This document shows, in pieces, positions 16,908-25,762 of a stretch of 42,940 nucleotides of DNA. Both the position numbers and the translations under genes were made by a program. The notes under the pieces are model-generated. The model saw only the letters and a program-made list of their open reading frames with translations. It was not told the origin of the DNA and made no database searches. Within the stretch, counting starts at the first letter, position 1. Each line of letters opens with the position of its first letter. Source of the DNA: CAUTUX01 sp963532875. GTDB taxonomy: Bacteria > Bacillota > Clostridia > Christensenellales > CAG-917. The stretch covers positions 1-42,940 of the forward strand of contig CAUSLO010000005.1 in the NCBI GenBank assembly GCA_963532875.1, read 5' to 3'.

Positions 16908-19900
16908 TTAGTTGCTACCCTCTTCTTTATCTTTCTTCTTTTTAAGAATCAAAATTACTGCTATCGCAACTGCAATTCCAACAATTAAAATTATAGAAAC
17001 TGAAATACCTGCTACCCCACCTTTACTTAGGGCTTTTCTATTCTCAGGCTTTTTACCTGGCTTATTTCCTTTCTTTTCTTCTGTCTTAATTGTGTCATTT
17101 TCGTTAGGTTTTTGTGCTTTGAGTTCTATAACTGTTTCTTCATAATTATTTTGATTTGCTACTCTAAATCTTATTTCCCCAACTAAAGTCTCTGTTCCCT
17201 TATACTCCTTCCATTCGGTTGTCTTGTCATCAAAATATTCTACTTTGCTCCCACTTGGGAAGTTTACTTTGTTATCTTTAATTTCATATGGAATCTTTGC
17301 TGGCTTGATTGTGTATTCGCCTTCAATGCTATCTTTCTTATTTTTGAACTCGTAGTTGGCTACGTCTTTCAATCGAAACGTACATGTGTATGTACCAGCG
17401 TCTTTTGATTCAGGTGATTCTATCGTCCAATATTCGCTGGTTTCTGTTGGACTTTGTTTTTCTCCTCTATATGTGAACTCCTTTGTATATTCTGGGTTTG
17501 CTATTTCTTTTTTAGCAACACTTACATTTAACACATGTATGATTTTGTATTCATGGAAATAGAATGAAACTTCAACGCTTGGCTGGCTTGCTTTTAGATA
17601 TCCCTCTGAGTTTTTGTACTCCACTGTTATGCCATCTGTGAATATTTTGTTCTCTCCATTTATTTTGGTTTCAATTTTTGAAATATCAAGTGTGTCTTCT
17701 GTGTGTAAATCGCTATTGTGCGTTACATGAATACCCTCTACTTCTGGTTCTAAAATATGGCATGTAACCTTGAAGACTTCGCCATTTGGGAATTTATAGT
17801 TTGGATTCTTGTGTGTAACCTCAACTTCATAACTTCCTATATCTTTTTGTTGTGCATTTATAAACTCATACTTGTCATTGCCTTTTGCAAAGTTCTGTAT
17901 TTCTCCTGTGTATTTTAACGCTGTCTCAATTTGACTTCCATCAAAGCTGAGTTGCTTTTTTGATACAATTATGTCTTTTGAGACTGTATATTCTTTCCCC
18001 AAGTATTTGAGTATGAAGTTGATTTTTTTCATTCCATAGTTGACTTGATTTTCCACAACTCCTTCAAGAGTTACTACTGCGCTAGGGTTATTCTTTACAG
18101 TTACTTGATAATCATCCAACTTGACTTGATCTTCCGCTACATATTCTGTCTTGCCAGTTATCTCTAATTCTAAATCTGAAAAATTTACATTCTTCCACTT
18201 TGGTTCAATAAAAAATGAATATTGATATTGTTTTTTTTCTTCAGGGCTCATACTCTTTGTAGCATAATTGTTTTTGAAATATTTGAATTTCGTTAGTTCT
18301 GCTAAGTCTGCAATTTGTTTCGTTGTACCAGTTGACACATTAAAATCTTCTGCATCAACTCTATTTCTTAATTTAATTTGTTCTAGTTCGTGTGTCCCTT
18401 TATCAAATACGTCTAAGTTGAGTTTTGAATACTCTGATGTTGCGTCGGGTGAAATAGGTATTATTGGATCTATATTTGTTTTCATTCCCCTATCCAATAC
18501 GTCGTCGTATAGCCCCCAAATTGCGGCAAACGTCATTTTACTATCTGCTTTTCTCCATATCAATCTGAGTGTGCGCTCAACTGTGCTGTTGTCGTTTAAG
18601 GTGAATACTATTTTCTTATATACAACCTTTTCTTCTTTTAGATCGAATGGTATTTCGATATCAACTTTCCCATTTACTAAAGTGAAAGGCTTCTCTCCTT
18701 TGCCGTCAAAGTTATATGACTTGATTTCTGAGTATAGGGTTGGTTTTAGTGTTAGTTGCCCTTTATCTGCTGTGTTGTTAAGAACAGTGATTGGCTTTTC
18801 TGAATCTACATGTTGAAATGCAGTCATATTAAAATCACCATTAAAACTATTTGCTGTTAGAAATTCTGCAAAATCAATTATGTGCAATTGCCTATACTGA
18901 ATTTGTTTTCCTCCATTTTTTATGTATTCAAGATAGACGTTATAACTTTTTGACGATAACGAATTTAAATCTTTCTGGGCTACCCTAACCTCCTGTCCAC
19001 CTTTGATGATATTAAATTTGTCAGTTACATCTTTTGATCCATCAAAAACTCGTATGGTTTGTCTCATGGCGTTTTCAGGGAATGTATATGTTATGTCAAT
19101 TTTTTGATTTTTGCTGAAAATATTGTTTGTTTTAAATTTGCCTATTTCTGGTACGTAGTTCTTTTCTGTTGAATCCTTGTATTTGGCTTTGTTATCGAGT
19201 CTGTCTACAGCACCTCTTGTTGACGTTATCAACTCATTCAATTTATTGCTGTTCCACTTATATCCAAGTATGTCTAATGAATATCCGTCGTTCTCTACAT
19301 ATTTATATGGGACGTATAGAATTGAATCTTTATTTTTATGATAGAAATTGCTATTCATTGCGATGAAAGCACCCTTGTATGTTTGCCCTTTGTATTCGTA
19401 TTGATACTCATCATCATAACCAATTAAAGAGATTGCATGAAGTTCAAGTGTTGAATTTTTCTGATGTTGTAACATCGTTGTAATTTTGCTATTAAGTGTA
19501 TTATCTACATAATTGTATTTGTTGATTTCATAGAAGACAGAACTGCTATTTAAAATATGCTCTTTTATTGCTTTAACTTTGTTAGGGGAAGCATTGTATT
19601 CAGCCATATCAATGTACTTTGACAATCCCTTCATCTTTAGAGATTTAATATATTCGTATACTCGTTTTGCATTGCCATTACTAATCTGATATGGATTTCC
19701 ATTCGCATAGAATAACCATTCGTATGGAAATTGGTTTTCAAACATTGGCAAACCATTTGGTCTATCGTCTTCTGGATCTTCGTCCTCTAAAGCATACCAA
19801 TGTTTCCTACCTAGTGCTCCTCCACCTATTTCAGATATACCAAAAGTAAACCCCGCTTCAGAAAAACTAACGTACTCATTTAGTGTTTTTGCGTATAAAG

Positions 19901-20117
19901 TTTCTAAACTGCGTGTCGCTGCAAAGTCCCAACATAACCCCATTCTCTCCTGGTTTTTGTTTAGCAAATAATAATCGTCGAGCATTGAATAGTACTTTGG
20001 TATCCCATTTTGACCTGAGTTATCTGCGGATGCCGTTTTTGTTTGTTTTAATGTTAATATCGCTAACAATATTAATAGAAAACATAATATTGTGCTGTAT
20101 AGTCTTGCTTTCTTCAT
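16908..20117 (-). CDS. Membrane-anchored surface C1-family cysteine protease with Ig-like/MBG repeats
   Basis: The 1069-residue protein has a signal peptide (residues 1-31, hydrophobic ILCFLLILLAILTL) and a papain-like domain at about 40-270. Catalytic residues are visible: Gln56 and Cys62 in NQERMGLCWDFAATRSLE, His227 in LELHAISLIGYDDEY and Asn255 in AMNSNF. The remaining 700 residues are beta-rich; about 700-1000 contain repeats like DIGSYEVEVTHKNPNYKF and DAGTYTCTFRLKDVANYEF, typical of MBG/Ig-like surface modules. A C-terminal helix (about 1037-1059) with tail KKKKDKEEGSN anchors it, with no LPXTG motif seen. The start at 20117 has GGGGGAAAGA before it and gives a normal signal peptide. 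The substrate is unknown. Confidence 0.88.
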   Translation of the reverse strand: MKKARLYSTILCFLLILLAILTLKQTKTASADNSGQNGIPKYYSMLDDYYLLNKNQERMGLCWDFAATRSLETLYAKTLNEYVSFSEAGFTFGISEIGGGALGRKHWYALEDEDPEDDRPNGLPMFENQFPYEWLFYANGNPYQISNGNAKRVYEYIKSLKMKGLSKYIDMAEYNASPNKVKAIKEHILNSSSVFYEINKYNYVDNTLNSKITTMLQHQKNSTLELHAISLIGYDDEYQYEYKGQTYKGAFIAMNSNFYHKNKDSILYVPYKYVENDGYSLDILGYKWNSNKLNELITSTRGAVDRLDNKAKYKDSTEKNYVPEIGKFKTNNIFSKNQKIDITYTFPENAMRQTIRVFDGSKDVTDKFNIIKGGQEVRVAQKDLNSLSSKSYNVYLEYIKNGGKQIQYRQLHIIDFAEFLTANSFNGDFNMTAFQHVDSEKPITVLNNTADKGQLTLKPTLYSEIKSYNFDGKGEKPFTLVNGKVDIEIPFDLKEEKVVYKKIVFTLNDNSTVERTLRLIWRKADSKMTFAAIWGLYDDVLDRGMKTNIDPIIPISPDATSEYSKLNLDVFDKGTHELEQIKLRNRVDAEDFNVSTGTTKQIADLAELTKFKYFKNNYATKSMSPEEKKQYQYSFFIEPKWKNVNFSDLELEITGKTEYVAEDQVKLDDYQVTVKNNPSAVVTLEGVVENQVNYGMKKINFILKYLGKEYTVSKDIIVSKKQLSFDGSQIETALKYTGEIQNFAKGNDKYEFINAQQKDIGSYEVEVTHKNPNYKFPNGEVFKVTCHILEPEVEGIHVTHNSDLHTEDTLDISKIETKINGENKIFTDGITVEYKNSEGYLKASQPSVEVSFYFHEYKIIHVLNVSVAKKEIANPEYTKEFTYRGEKQSPTETSEYWTIESPESKDAGTYTCTFRLKDVANYEFKNKKDSIEGEYTIKPAKIPYEIKDNKVNFPSGSKVEYFDDKTTEWKEYKGTETLVGEIRFRVANQNNYEETVIELKAQKPNENDTIKTEEKKGNKPGKKPENRKALSKGGVAGISVSIILIVGIAVAIAVILILKKKKDKEEGSN

Positions 20118-20245
20118 TCTTTCCCCCACACTTGTTATGAATATTTTAACATGGGCATACAATGCTAAACTAACGAAATGAAGAATGGGGACTTGTGAAA
20201 TTTATGTATAAAATGTGTAAAAAATAATTTTGTAATATATCAAAA

Positions 20246-20274
20246 TTGACATTCGCTTTATATTATAGTTAGAT
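20246..20274 (+). promoter_or_regulatory. Promoter of the asd-dapA-dapB operon
   Basis: A perfect -35 TTGACA lies at 20246-20251. The -10 is less certain: TTAGAT at 20269-20274 has the right 17-nt spacing, and A/T-rich alternatives overlap it. The leader would be about 25-30 nt, too short for a lysine riboswitch. GAGG precedes the ATG at 20306. Confidence 0.5.
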
Positions 20275-20305
20275 AGTTATATTATTTAATTGAGGTACAA
20301 ATTCT

Positions 20306-21304
20306 ATGAAAAAATTTAATGTAGCAATCGTTGGTGCAACTGGAATGGTCGGCGGAAAATTCCTAGAAGTCCTTTCTGAAAAAAAGTTACCTATTGAAAA
20401 TTATTATCTTTTTGCTTCTGCAAAAAGTGCTGGAAAAGAAGTTGATTTCTTAGGGAAAAAACATACAATCATTGAGCTTAATGATGAGAACATAAAGGCA
20501 TTGAAGGGCAAAATTGATTTTGCTCTATTCTCTGCTGGCGGTTCTGTATCTGCTACTTTTGCTCCAAAGTTTGTTGAGATCGGTGTGGTTGTTGTTGATA
20601 ACAGCAGTCAATGGCGTATGCATGACGATGTTCCTTTGGTAGTACCTGAAGTAAACCCAGAGGATGTAAAGAAACACAATGGTATAATTTCAAACCCTAA
20701 TTGCTCTACAATTCAAGCAATGGTGGCTTTAAAACCTTTATATGATAATTTTGGAATTAAGAGAATTGTATACTCAACATATCAAGCAGTTTCTGGAGCT
20801 GGTGTAAAGGGATATACAGATTTAAAAGAAAATAAGACTGAAAAGTTCCCATATCCTATCGCATACAACATGATTCCACATATTGACGTATTCACTAATA
20901 ACGGTTATACAAAAGAAGAAATTAAGATGATTGAAGAAACAAGAAAAATTCTTCATGATAAAAAACTTAAAGTTACAGCAACAACTGTTCGTGTTCCTGT
21001 ATTCTATGGGCATTCAGAATCAATTAATATTGAATTCAAAAAGAAAACATCTAGAGAACAAATCATGGAAGTATATAAAAATGCTCCGGGTATCATCTTG
21101 AAGGATGACGTTAAGAACAACATTTACCCTACTCCATTAATGGCAGAAAATAAAGATGAAGTTTTTGTTGGAAGAATCAGAATGGATGAGAGCGTAAAGT
21201 CTGGTGCAAACATTTGGGTAGTTGCAGATAACATTAGAAAAGGTGCCGCAACAAATGCTGTTCAAATCCTTGAACTACTTATCAAGTTCAATTCGGAGGC
21301 ATAA
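20306..21304 (+). CDS. asd: Aspartate-semialdehyde dehydrogenase
   Basis: Asd reduces aspartyl phosphate to aspartate semialdehyde with NADPH, the branch point to lysine/diaminopimelate, threonine and methionine. The 332-residue protein shows the nucleotide-binding VAIVGATGMVGGKFLEVL, DNSSQWRMHDDVPLVVPEVN, the catalytic Cys in NPNCSTIQAM, and VRVPVFYGHSESINIEF. It is the first gene of a three-gene operon; its TAA shares one base with the dapA ATG. Aspartokinase is not in the window. Confidence 0.96.
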   Translation: MKKFNVAIVGATGMVGGKFLEVLSEKKLPIENYYLFASAKSAGKEVDFLGKKHTIIELNDENIKALKGKIDFALFSAGGSVSATFAPKFVEIGVVVVDNSSQWRMHDDVPLVVPEVNPEDVKKHNGIISNPNCSTIQAMVALKPLYDNFGIKRIVYSTYQAVSGAGVKGYTDLKENKTEKFPYPIAYNMIPHIDVFTNNGYTKEEIKMIEETRKILHDKKLKVTATTVRVPVFYGHSESINIEFKKKTSREQIMEVYKNAPGIILKDDVKNNIYPTPLMAENKDEVFVGRIRMDESVKSGANIWVVADNIRKGAATNAVQILELLIKFNSEA

Positions 21305-22182
21305 TGTTTGAAGGGGCTGGCACAGCACTTGTAACACCATTCACAAAAGACGGAATCGACTTTGAATCATTAGATAAACTTATTGATTTTCAATTAGACG
21401 GCGGAATTAGAAATATTTTAGTTTTGGGCACTACTGGCGAACCTGCGACGATGACTCAAGATGAGAAAAAATCTGTGGTAGATTACGTTGTTAAAAAGGT
21501 AAATCACAGGGCAAAAGTGGTCGTTGGGGTCGGATGTAACTGCACCCAAAGCACAATTGATATGTGTACCCTATTTGATAACTCTGGTATAGAAGGGTTA
21601 TTGGTAGTTACGCCATATTACAACAAAGCAAACCAAGAAGGCTTATTCCAACACTACTCAACTACTGCAAAATCAACACAGTTACCAATAATCGCATACA
21701 ACGTTCCATACAGAACTGGTGTCAATATGTTGCCAGAAACATTCAGACGTTTAGTTGATAAACATTCCAATATCGTTGGCGTTAAAGAAGCAAGTGGAAA
21801 TATGCAACAAATTATGGAATATATCAGTGTTCTTAAAGGTACTAACGCTATAGTACTTTCTGGGGATGATGCTTTAACTGTTCCAACTATTGCATTGGGT
21901 GGTTATGGTATAATATCTGTAATATCTAATATTATTCCAAGGCAAGTTTCAGAAATGACAAATATTGCGTTAAGTGGAGATATTAAAACCGCAAGTGAAA
22001 TGCAACTTAATCTACTACCACTAATGAAAGAAATTTTCTGTGATGTTAATCCTATACCAATCAAAAAAGCGACCGAACTTATGGGACTAACTAACGGATT
22101 TTTAAGGTTGCCACTCACTAAACTTGACGCACCTAAAACCAAAAAATTAACAAATATATTAAAGGAGTTTTCGCTATGTTAA
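21304..22182 (+). CDS. dapA: 4-hydroxy-tetrahydrodipicolinate synthase
   Basis: DapA condenses pyruvate with aspartate semialdehyde in the lysine/diaminopimelate pathway. The 292-residue TIM barrel has VLGTTGEPATMT, VVTPYYNKANQEGL, the Tyr of IAYNVPYRTGVN and the Schiff-base Lys in IVGVKEASGNM. CGGAGG precedes the ATG. It overlaps asd by 1 nt and dapB by 7 nt. The length and motifs are normal. Confidence 0.96.
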   Translation: MFEGAGTALVTPFTKDGIDFESLDKLIDFQLDGGIRNILVLGTTGEPATMTQDEKKSVVDYVVKKVNHRAKVVVGVGCNCTQSTIDMCTLFDNSGIEGLLVVTPYYNKANQEGLFQHYSTTAKSTQLPIIAYNVPYRTGVNMLPETFRRLVDKHSNIVGVKEASGNMQQIMEYISVLKGTNAIVLSGDDALTVPTIALGGYGIISVISNIIPRQVSEMTNIALSGDIKTASEMQLNLLPLMKEIFCDVNPIPIKKATELMGLTNGFLRLPLTKLDAPKTKKLTNILKEFSLC

Positions 22183-23336
22183 AATTAGGATTAATTGGCT
22201 CTTCTGGAAGAATGGGTCAAACTATATCGAACATTTTTTCTAACTCTGAAGATGTTTCAATCGTATTTGGAATTGACGCTAAACCTAACTTGGAAGCACC
22301 ATTCCCAGTGTATTCAAAACTAAGCGATTGTGATGTTATTGCTGATTGTTTAATAGACTTCTCTATAGCTCCTGCAATTGAGGAAATCTTAGAATATGCA
22401 ATTAAAACAAAAACAAATCTAGTTATTGCAACAACTGGTCATAGCGAAGAACAAAATAAGTTGATTGCCCAAGCATCAAAGAAAATTGCGATACTTAAAG
22501 CAAGTAATATGTCCCTTGGAATAAACTTGATTACTTCTCTATCAAAGACTGCAACTAAGTTTATTGGTAACGAATTCGATATTGAAATTGTAGAGACACA
22601 TCATAACAAAAAACTTGATGCTCCAAGTGGAACTGCACTAACTCTTGCATCAGAAATTAATGAGTCAATGAATTCATCATTAAATTATGTATTAGGCAGA
22701 AACGTAGTTAATGAACGCAGACAAAAAAACGAACTAGGTATACATGCTATCCGTGGGGGCAGTGTTGTAGGAAAACATGATGTACATTTCTTTGGTCAAG
22801 GCGAATCTATTTGTATATCACATGAAGCCGAATCTAAAGATGTATTCGCACGTGGTGCTGTACGTGCTGCGAAATTCTTGGCAGGCAAAAAACCTGGCAT
22901 GTATGACATAAATTCAATTATTGCTGAATGCTACTCAACTACAACAGTATCTTGCGAAGATAAAATTTCAATCTTTACAGTCCAATATACATTTGATGAA
23001 TTTATATCTCTACTTGAAATTATCAAGGATGCTGATATAAATGTTGATATGATTAGCCAATCTGGCGAAAACGTATCATTCTCATGTTCTGACAGCGATG
23101 CTGTTAAATTAGAAAAAATACTTGATGACAAAAATTATGAATTAATTTCAAATCTAGCAAAGATCACAGTTGAAGGTCCAGCAATGGAATATAAATCTGG
23201 TGTTGCTCTTGAAGTTTTCAAAATTATAAAAGAATTTTCTCCAATTTATGCGACAACTACTTCAGAAACAAAAATTGCTTGTGCTGTAGATAGAAAGGCT
23301 AAAGATAAAATTAAAAAGAAATTATTAAGTAACTAG
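22176..23336 (+). CDS. dapB: 4-hydroxy-tetrahydrodipicolinate reductase fused to a C-terminal ACT-domain pair
   Basis: DapB reduces the DapA product with NAD(P)H. Residues 1-248 are a complete DapB: LGLIGSSGRMGQTI for cofactor binding, VIATTGHSEEQ, ILKASNMSLGIN, and the catalytic block VETHHNKKLDAPSGTALTLA. The usual length is about 250, but this protein has 386. Residues about 255-386 look like the tandem ACT regulatory region of aspartokinases: KISIFTVQYTFDEFISLLEI with DINVDMISQS, then ISNLAKITVEGPAMEYKSGV and a C-terminal ETKIACAVDRKAKDKIKKKL, matching the aspartokinase SGVAARVF...SEIKISCVVD pattern. No start codon or frame break separates the two parts. Lysine binding is inferred. The gene ends 5 nt from the convergent coiled-coil gene. 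Confidence 0.93.
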   Translation: MLKLGLIGSSGRMGQTISNIFSNSEDVSIVFGIDAKPNLEAPFPVYSKLSDCDVIADCLIDFSIAPAIEEILEYAIKTKTNLVIATTGHSEEQNKLIAQASKKIAILKASNMSLGINLITSLSKTATKFIGNEFDIEIVETHHNKKLDAPSGTALTLASEINESMNSSLNYVLGRNVVNERRQKNELGIHAIRGGSVVGKHDVHFFGQGESICISHEAESKDVFARGAVRAAKFLAGKKPGMYDINSIIAECYSTTTVSCEDKISIFTVQYTFDEFISLLEIIKDADINVDMISQSGENVSFSCSDSDAVKLEKILDDKNYELISNLAKITVEGPAMEYKSGVALEVFKIIKEFSPIYATTTSETKIACAVDRKAKDKIKKKLLSN

Positions 23337-23341
23337 TTTTA

Positions 23342-23815
23342 TTATTGTCTCATTGTATTACTTGTTGTAGGTTGTTGTAATTCTTGCATTTTGCTTCTAA
23401 CAATATCTACACCGTTTGTTAACTGAGTATTTACGTCCCTTAGAATGTTGTATGAAACAAGACGTGCTTCATATTCTAATTTTGTGTAATATGCCTCTGC
23501 TTCTTTCATTATAGCGTTTGCTTTCTCTTGTGATTTTTGCACTATGTCTGATTCCCCTATCGCTTGCTGTGCTCTTGCAGTTGCTTCATCCATAATGTTC
23601 TCAGCATACGTCTTTGCAGATTGAAGAATATAATCTCTTTCACGTACTATCTTAGACGCCTCCCTAAATTCAGGTGGAAAGTTTGCCTTTAACTTTTCTA
23701 CAACGGATATCATCTTTGCTTTGTTTAATACGATATCTTGTGAGTTTAAAGGTGCTTTTTTAGCCGTTAAAACGATTTGGTTTAACTCTTCAATTAATCC
23801 TTCAAAGATTTCCAT
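23342..23815 (-). CDS. Coiled-coil protein of unknown function
   Basis: The 157-residue protein is helical and charged. An N-terminal segment (EIFEGLIEELNQIVLTAKKA) is followed by a long helical stretch at about 55-135 rich in Ala, Glu, Lys and Gln (ATARAQQAIGESDIVQKSQE, KANAIMKEAEAYYTKLE), resembling the ATP synthase b/E-subunit-like coiled-coil proteins that accompany rsmD and coaD in Clostridia. No membrane helix is seen. AGAGGAG within the end of rsmD-coaD precedes the ATG. It is the last gene of the long minus-strand run. The function is not known to me. Confidence 0.8.
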   Translation of the reverse strand: MEIFEGLIEELNQIVLTAKKAPLNSQDIVLNKAKMISVVEKLKANFPPEFREASKIVRERDYILQSAKTYAENIMDEATARAQQAIGESDIVQKSQEKANAIMKEAEAYYTKLEYEARLVSYNILRDVNTQLTNGVDIVRSKMQELQQPTTSNTMRQ

Positions 23816-23816
23816 C

Positions 23817-24815
23817 TTATTCTCCTCTGTTAGAATTAAGCAAAATTATTTTAGCATTTTCAGGTAAATTAGTAAATATAGAACGCTTCATTTCATTTTT
23901 TACATCTGTTGATGAAATATTCCGATATTCTTCTCCTATATCAATATATTCCGTCTCTATGTCATATTCTGCATTAAACTCAGCCACTTGGTCTTCATAT
24001 TTTTTGTCTTTTTCATTTCTTATTCCACGTATGAACTTATTTATTCCATATTCTCTTGCTAACTCATATGCAAAACCGTCAAAAAATACTACTTCCACTC
24101 TTCTGTTGTCCTTAAATACGGCTTTTAGTGCTTCTAATCGGGTGGATTTATCAAAATCGTATTTTTTTGTTTCATTAATTAACATTGCTACCAATACTTC
24201 ATCATATTTTGTCAGTGCATTCTCAACTATCTTAACATGACCAACTGTTATTGGATCAAAACTGCCAGGGAACATGACGATATCTCTTTTATAAATGAAA
24301 TCAAGCTGCACTGATCCCATCTTTCTTATATCAACTTTATATCCTTTATTTAAAAATGAATAATCTGCGGTATTTGAATGTTCGTATACAATAACGCCGT
24401 TTTTTGATAAAAGGTCTTTTTCAATAATTGTTTTTATTGCCTCAATCCCTAGTTCGCTCTTATATGGTGGGTCAATGAAAAAGATATCTTTTTGTTCAAA
24501 TAATCTTGAGAGATACAATCTGGCATCTGTCTTAACAATTGAAATTTTATCTTGAAACTTTGCTATGTTTGATTTGATGAGATTAATTGAGTCTTGAGAT
24601 GAATCTATTAGAGTTACTTCATCTGCTCCTCTAGACATTGCCTCAATACCCAATGCTCCAGTTCCTGCAAATAAATCTATCACTTTTGCATTAGGAACTT
24701 TAAACTGAATTATATTAAAAATTGTTTCTTTAACTCTGTCAGTCGTTGGACGGATGTTATCCCCTTTAAAGTCTAAAAGTTTTCTTCCTTTATATTTCCC
24801 TGCAATTACTCTCAT
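23817..24815 (-). CDS. rsmD-coaD: Fusion of 16S rRNA (guanine966-N2)-methyltransferase and phosphopantetheine adenylyltransferase
   Basis: The 332-residue protein joins two enzymes that are usually adjacent genes. Residues 1-176 are RsmD: MRVIAGKYKGRKL, RPTTDRVKETIFNI, SAM-binding VIDLFAGTGALGIEAMSRGA and the catalytic DPPY at 115-118. Residues 177-332 are CoaD: DIVMFPGSFDPITVGHVKIV, with the nucleotidyl-transfer TxGH at 190-193, then FIRGIRNEKDKKYEDQVAEF and YRNISSTDVKNEM. CoaD makes dephospho-CoA from phosphopantetheine. There is virtually no linker (LDFIYK directly precedes RDIVMFPGSF). It overlaps the upstream cyclo-ligase gene by 4 nt. Both halves keep their motifs, so both are probably active. 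Confidence 0.94.
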   Translation of the reverse strand: MRVIAGKYKGRKLLDFKGDNIRPTTDRVKETIFNIIQFKVPNAKVIDLFAGTGALGIEAMSRGADEVTLIDSSQDSINLIKSNIAKFQDKISIVKTDARLYLSRLFEQKDIFFIDPPYKSELGIEAIKTIIEKDLLSKNGVIVYEHSNTADYSFLNKGYKVDIRKMGSVQLDFIYKRDIVMFPGSFDPITVGHVKIVENALTKYDEVLVAMLINETKKYDFDKSTRLEALKAVFKDNRRVEVVFFDGFAYELAREYGINKFIRGIRNEKDKKYEDQVAEFNAEYDIETEYIDIGEEYRNISSTDVKNEMKRSIFTNLPENAKIILLNSNRGE

Positions 24816-25369
24816 TTCTTATATATCTCTTTATCTGTGATTATCATATCTAATGGTATGTCGTGCTCTTCGGTTACTAAATTATGTATCTTCTGTTCTT
24901 CAAATGCTATTCCTATTTTATATCCGCTTGGATGCCTTTGCATAAACTTATCATAATATCCTCCACCATGTCCAAGTCTTTTAACTCCTTCAAAACCTAG
25001 CATAGGTACAATGATTAAATCTATGTCGTCAATTTCTTTTTCTCGTAAGTAAATGGGTTCTAAGATTGAATACTTGTTTTTAACTAACGTGTCGCCAGAT
25101 TTATATTCTATTGCATACATATTCTTTTCTTTTGTGTATGGAACTGAAAGACGTTTATTGGTTTCAAAACAATAATTGATTATTTGTTCTGTTGAGACCT
25201 CTAGGTTAGTAGAAATATAACAAAATATTGAGTTAGCAGTTTTAAACCTTTCAATTTCTTTTAACTTTTCAAAAATTAATTTTGACTTTTTTTCGGGCTG
25301 AATTATTTGTTTTAGACGTTCTTTTACTTCATTCCTCTGTTGAGTTTTAAGTTCTTTATTACTTGTCAA
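24812..25369 (-). CDS. 5-formyltetrahydrofolate cyclo-ligase
   Basis: This enzyme (MTHFS/YgfA family) converts 5-formyl-THF to 5,10-methenyl-THF with ATP. The 185-residue protein has the N-terminal QRNEVKERLKQI, IFCYISTNLEVSTEQII, and the diagnostic KRLGHGGGYYDKFM (usually RLGYGGGYYDR) followed by KIGIAFEEQ and EHDIPLDMIITDKEIY. The start is a TTG at 25369 overlapping the ACT gene by 11 nt; no later start keeps the conserved N-terminus. It links to the folate operon elsewhere in the window. Confidence 0.92.
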   Translation of the reverse strand: MTSNKELKTQQRNEVKERLKQIIQPEKKSKLIFEKLKEIERFKTANSIFCYISTNLEVSTEQIINYCFETNKRLSVPYTKEKNMYAIEYKSGDTLVKNKYSILEPIYLREKEIDDIDLIIVPMLGFEGVKRLGHGGGYYDKFMQRHPSGYKIGIAFEEQKIHNLVTEEHDIPLDMIITDKEIYKK

Positions 25370-25754
25370 TTTTACTCAAAACCTCTTCTGCTAACTTCAT
25401 ATCTTTAGTCTTAAATAGTATCAAGCCTTTCTCGCCTCTGAGCGTGTGCGAATAGATGTACTCAATTTGAATGTTATTTGCTGAAATTATCTTTAGAAAC
25501 TTTTGCAATGAGCCTGGTTTGTCATCTACTTCAAATGCTATAAGTTTTGTTTTTTTGTATGTGTATCCTTCAGTTTCTAACACCTCAGTGGCTTTTTTAT
25601 TTTGTTTTGTAATAATCTTAACAATTCCAAAATCGCTATCTTCTGATACTGTTAATGAATCTATGTTAATGTCATTGTTAGCAAGCAATTCAATTAATTT
25701 ATCTAGCGAACCTACTTTATTTTCAACAAATACTGCTATTTGATCAACTAACAT
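25359..25754 (-). CDS. Tandem ACT-domain protein
   Basis: The 131-residue protein consists of two ACT domains: residues about 3-65 (IAVFVENKVGSLDKLIELLA, then DINIDSLTVSEDSDFGIVKI) and about 70-131 (LIAFEVDDKPGSLQKFLKII, then NIQIEYIYSHTLRGEKGLIL). ACT domains bind amino acids or similar small ligands. Proteins of this type commonly lie next to phenylacetate-CoA ligase and IorAB genes and may sense aromatic amino acids (inference). GGTGAG precedes the ATG. It lies 8 nt after paaK and overlaps the cyclo-ligase gene. Confidence 0.88.
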   Translation of the reverse strand: MLVDQIAVFVENKVGSLDKLIELLANNDINIDSLTVSEDSDFGIVKIITKQNKKATEVLETEGYTYKKTKLIAFEVDDKPGSLQKFLKIISANNIQIEYIYSHTLRGEKGLILFKTKDMKLAEEVLSKIDK

Positions 25755-25762
25755 ACTCTCAC

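Noticed and set aside
20160..20305. Lysine riboswitch upstream of asd-dapA-dapB
   Set aside because: The predicted leader is about 25-30 nt and no L-box-like stems are visible.
23817..24815. RsmD-CoaD as a frameshift artefact
   Set aside because: One frame runs through with both domains complete and motifs intact; a simple error would not give a clean junction.
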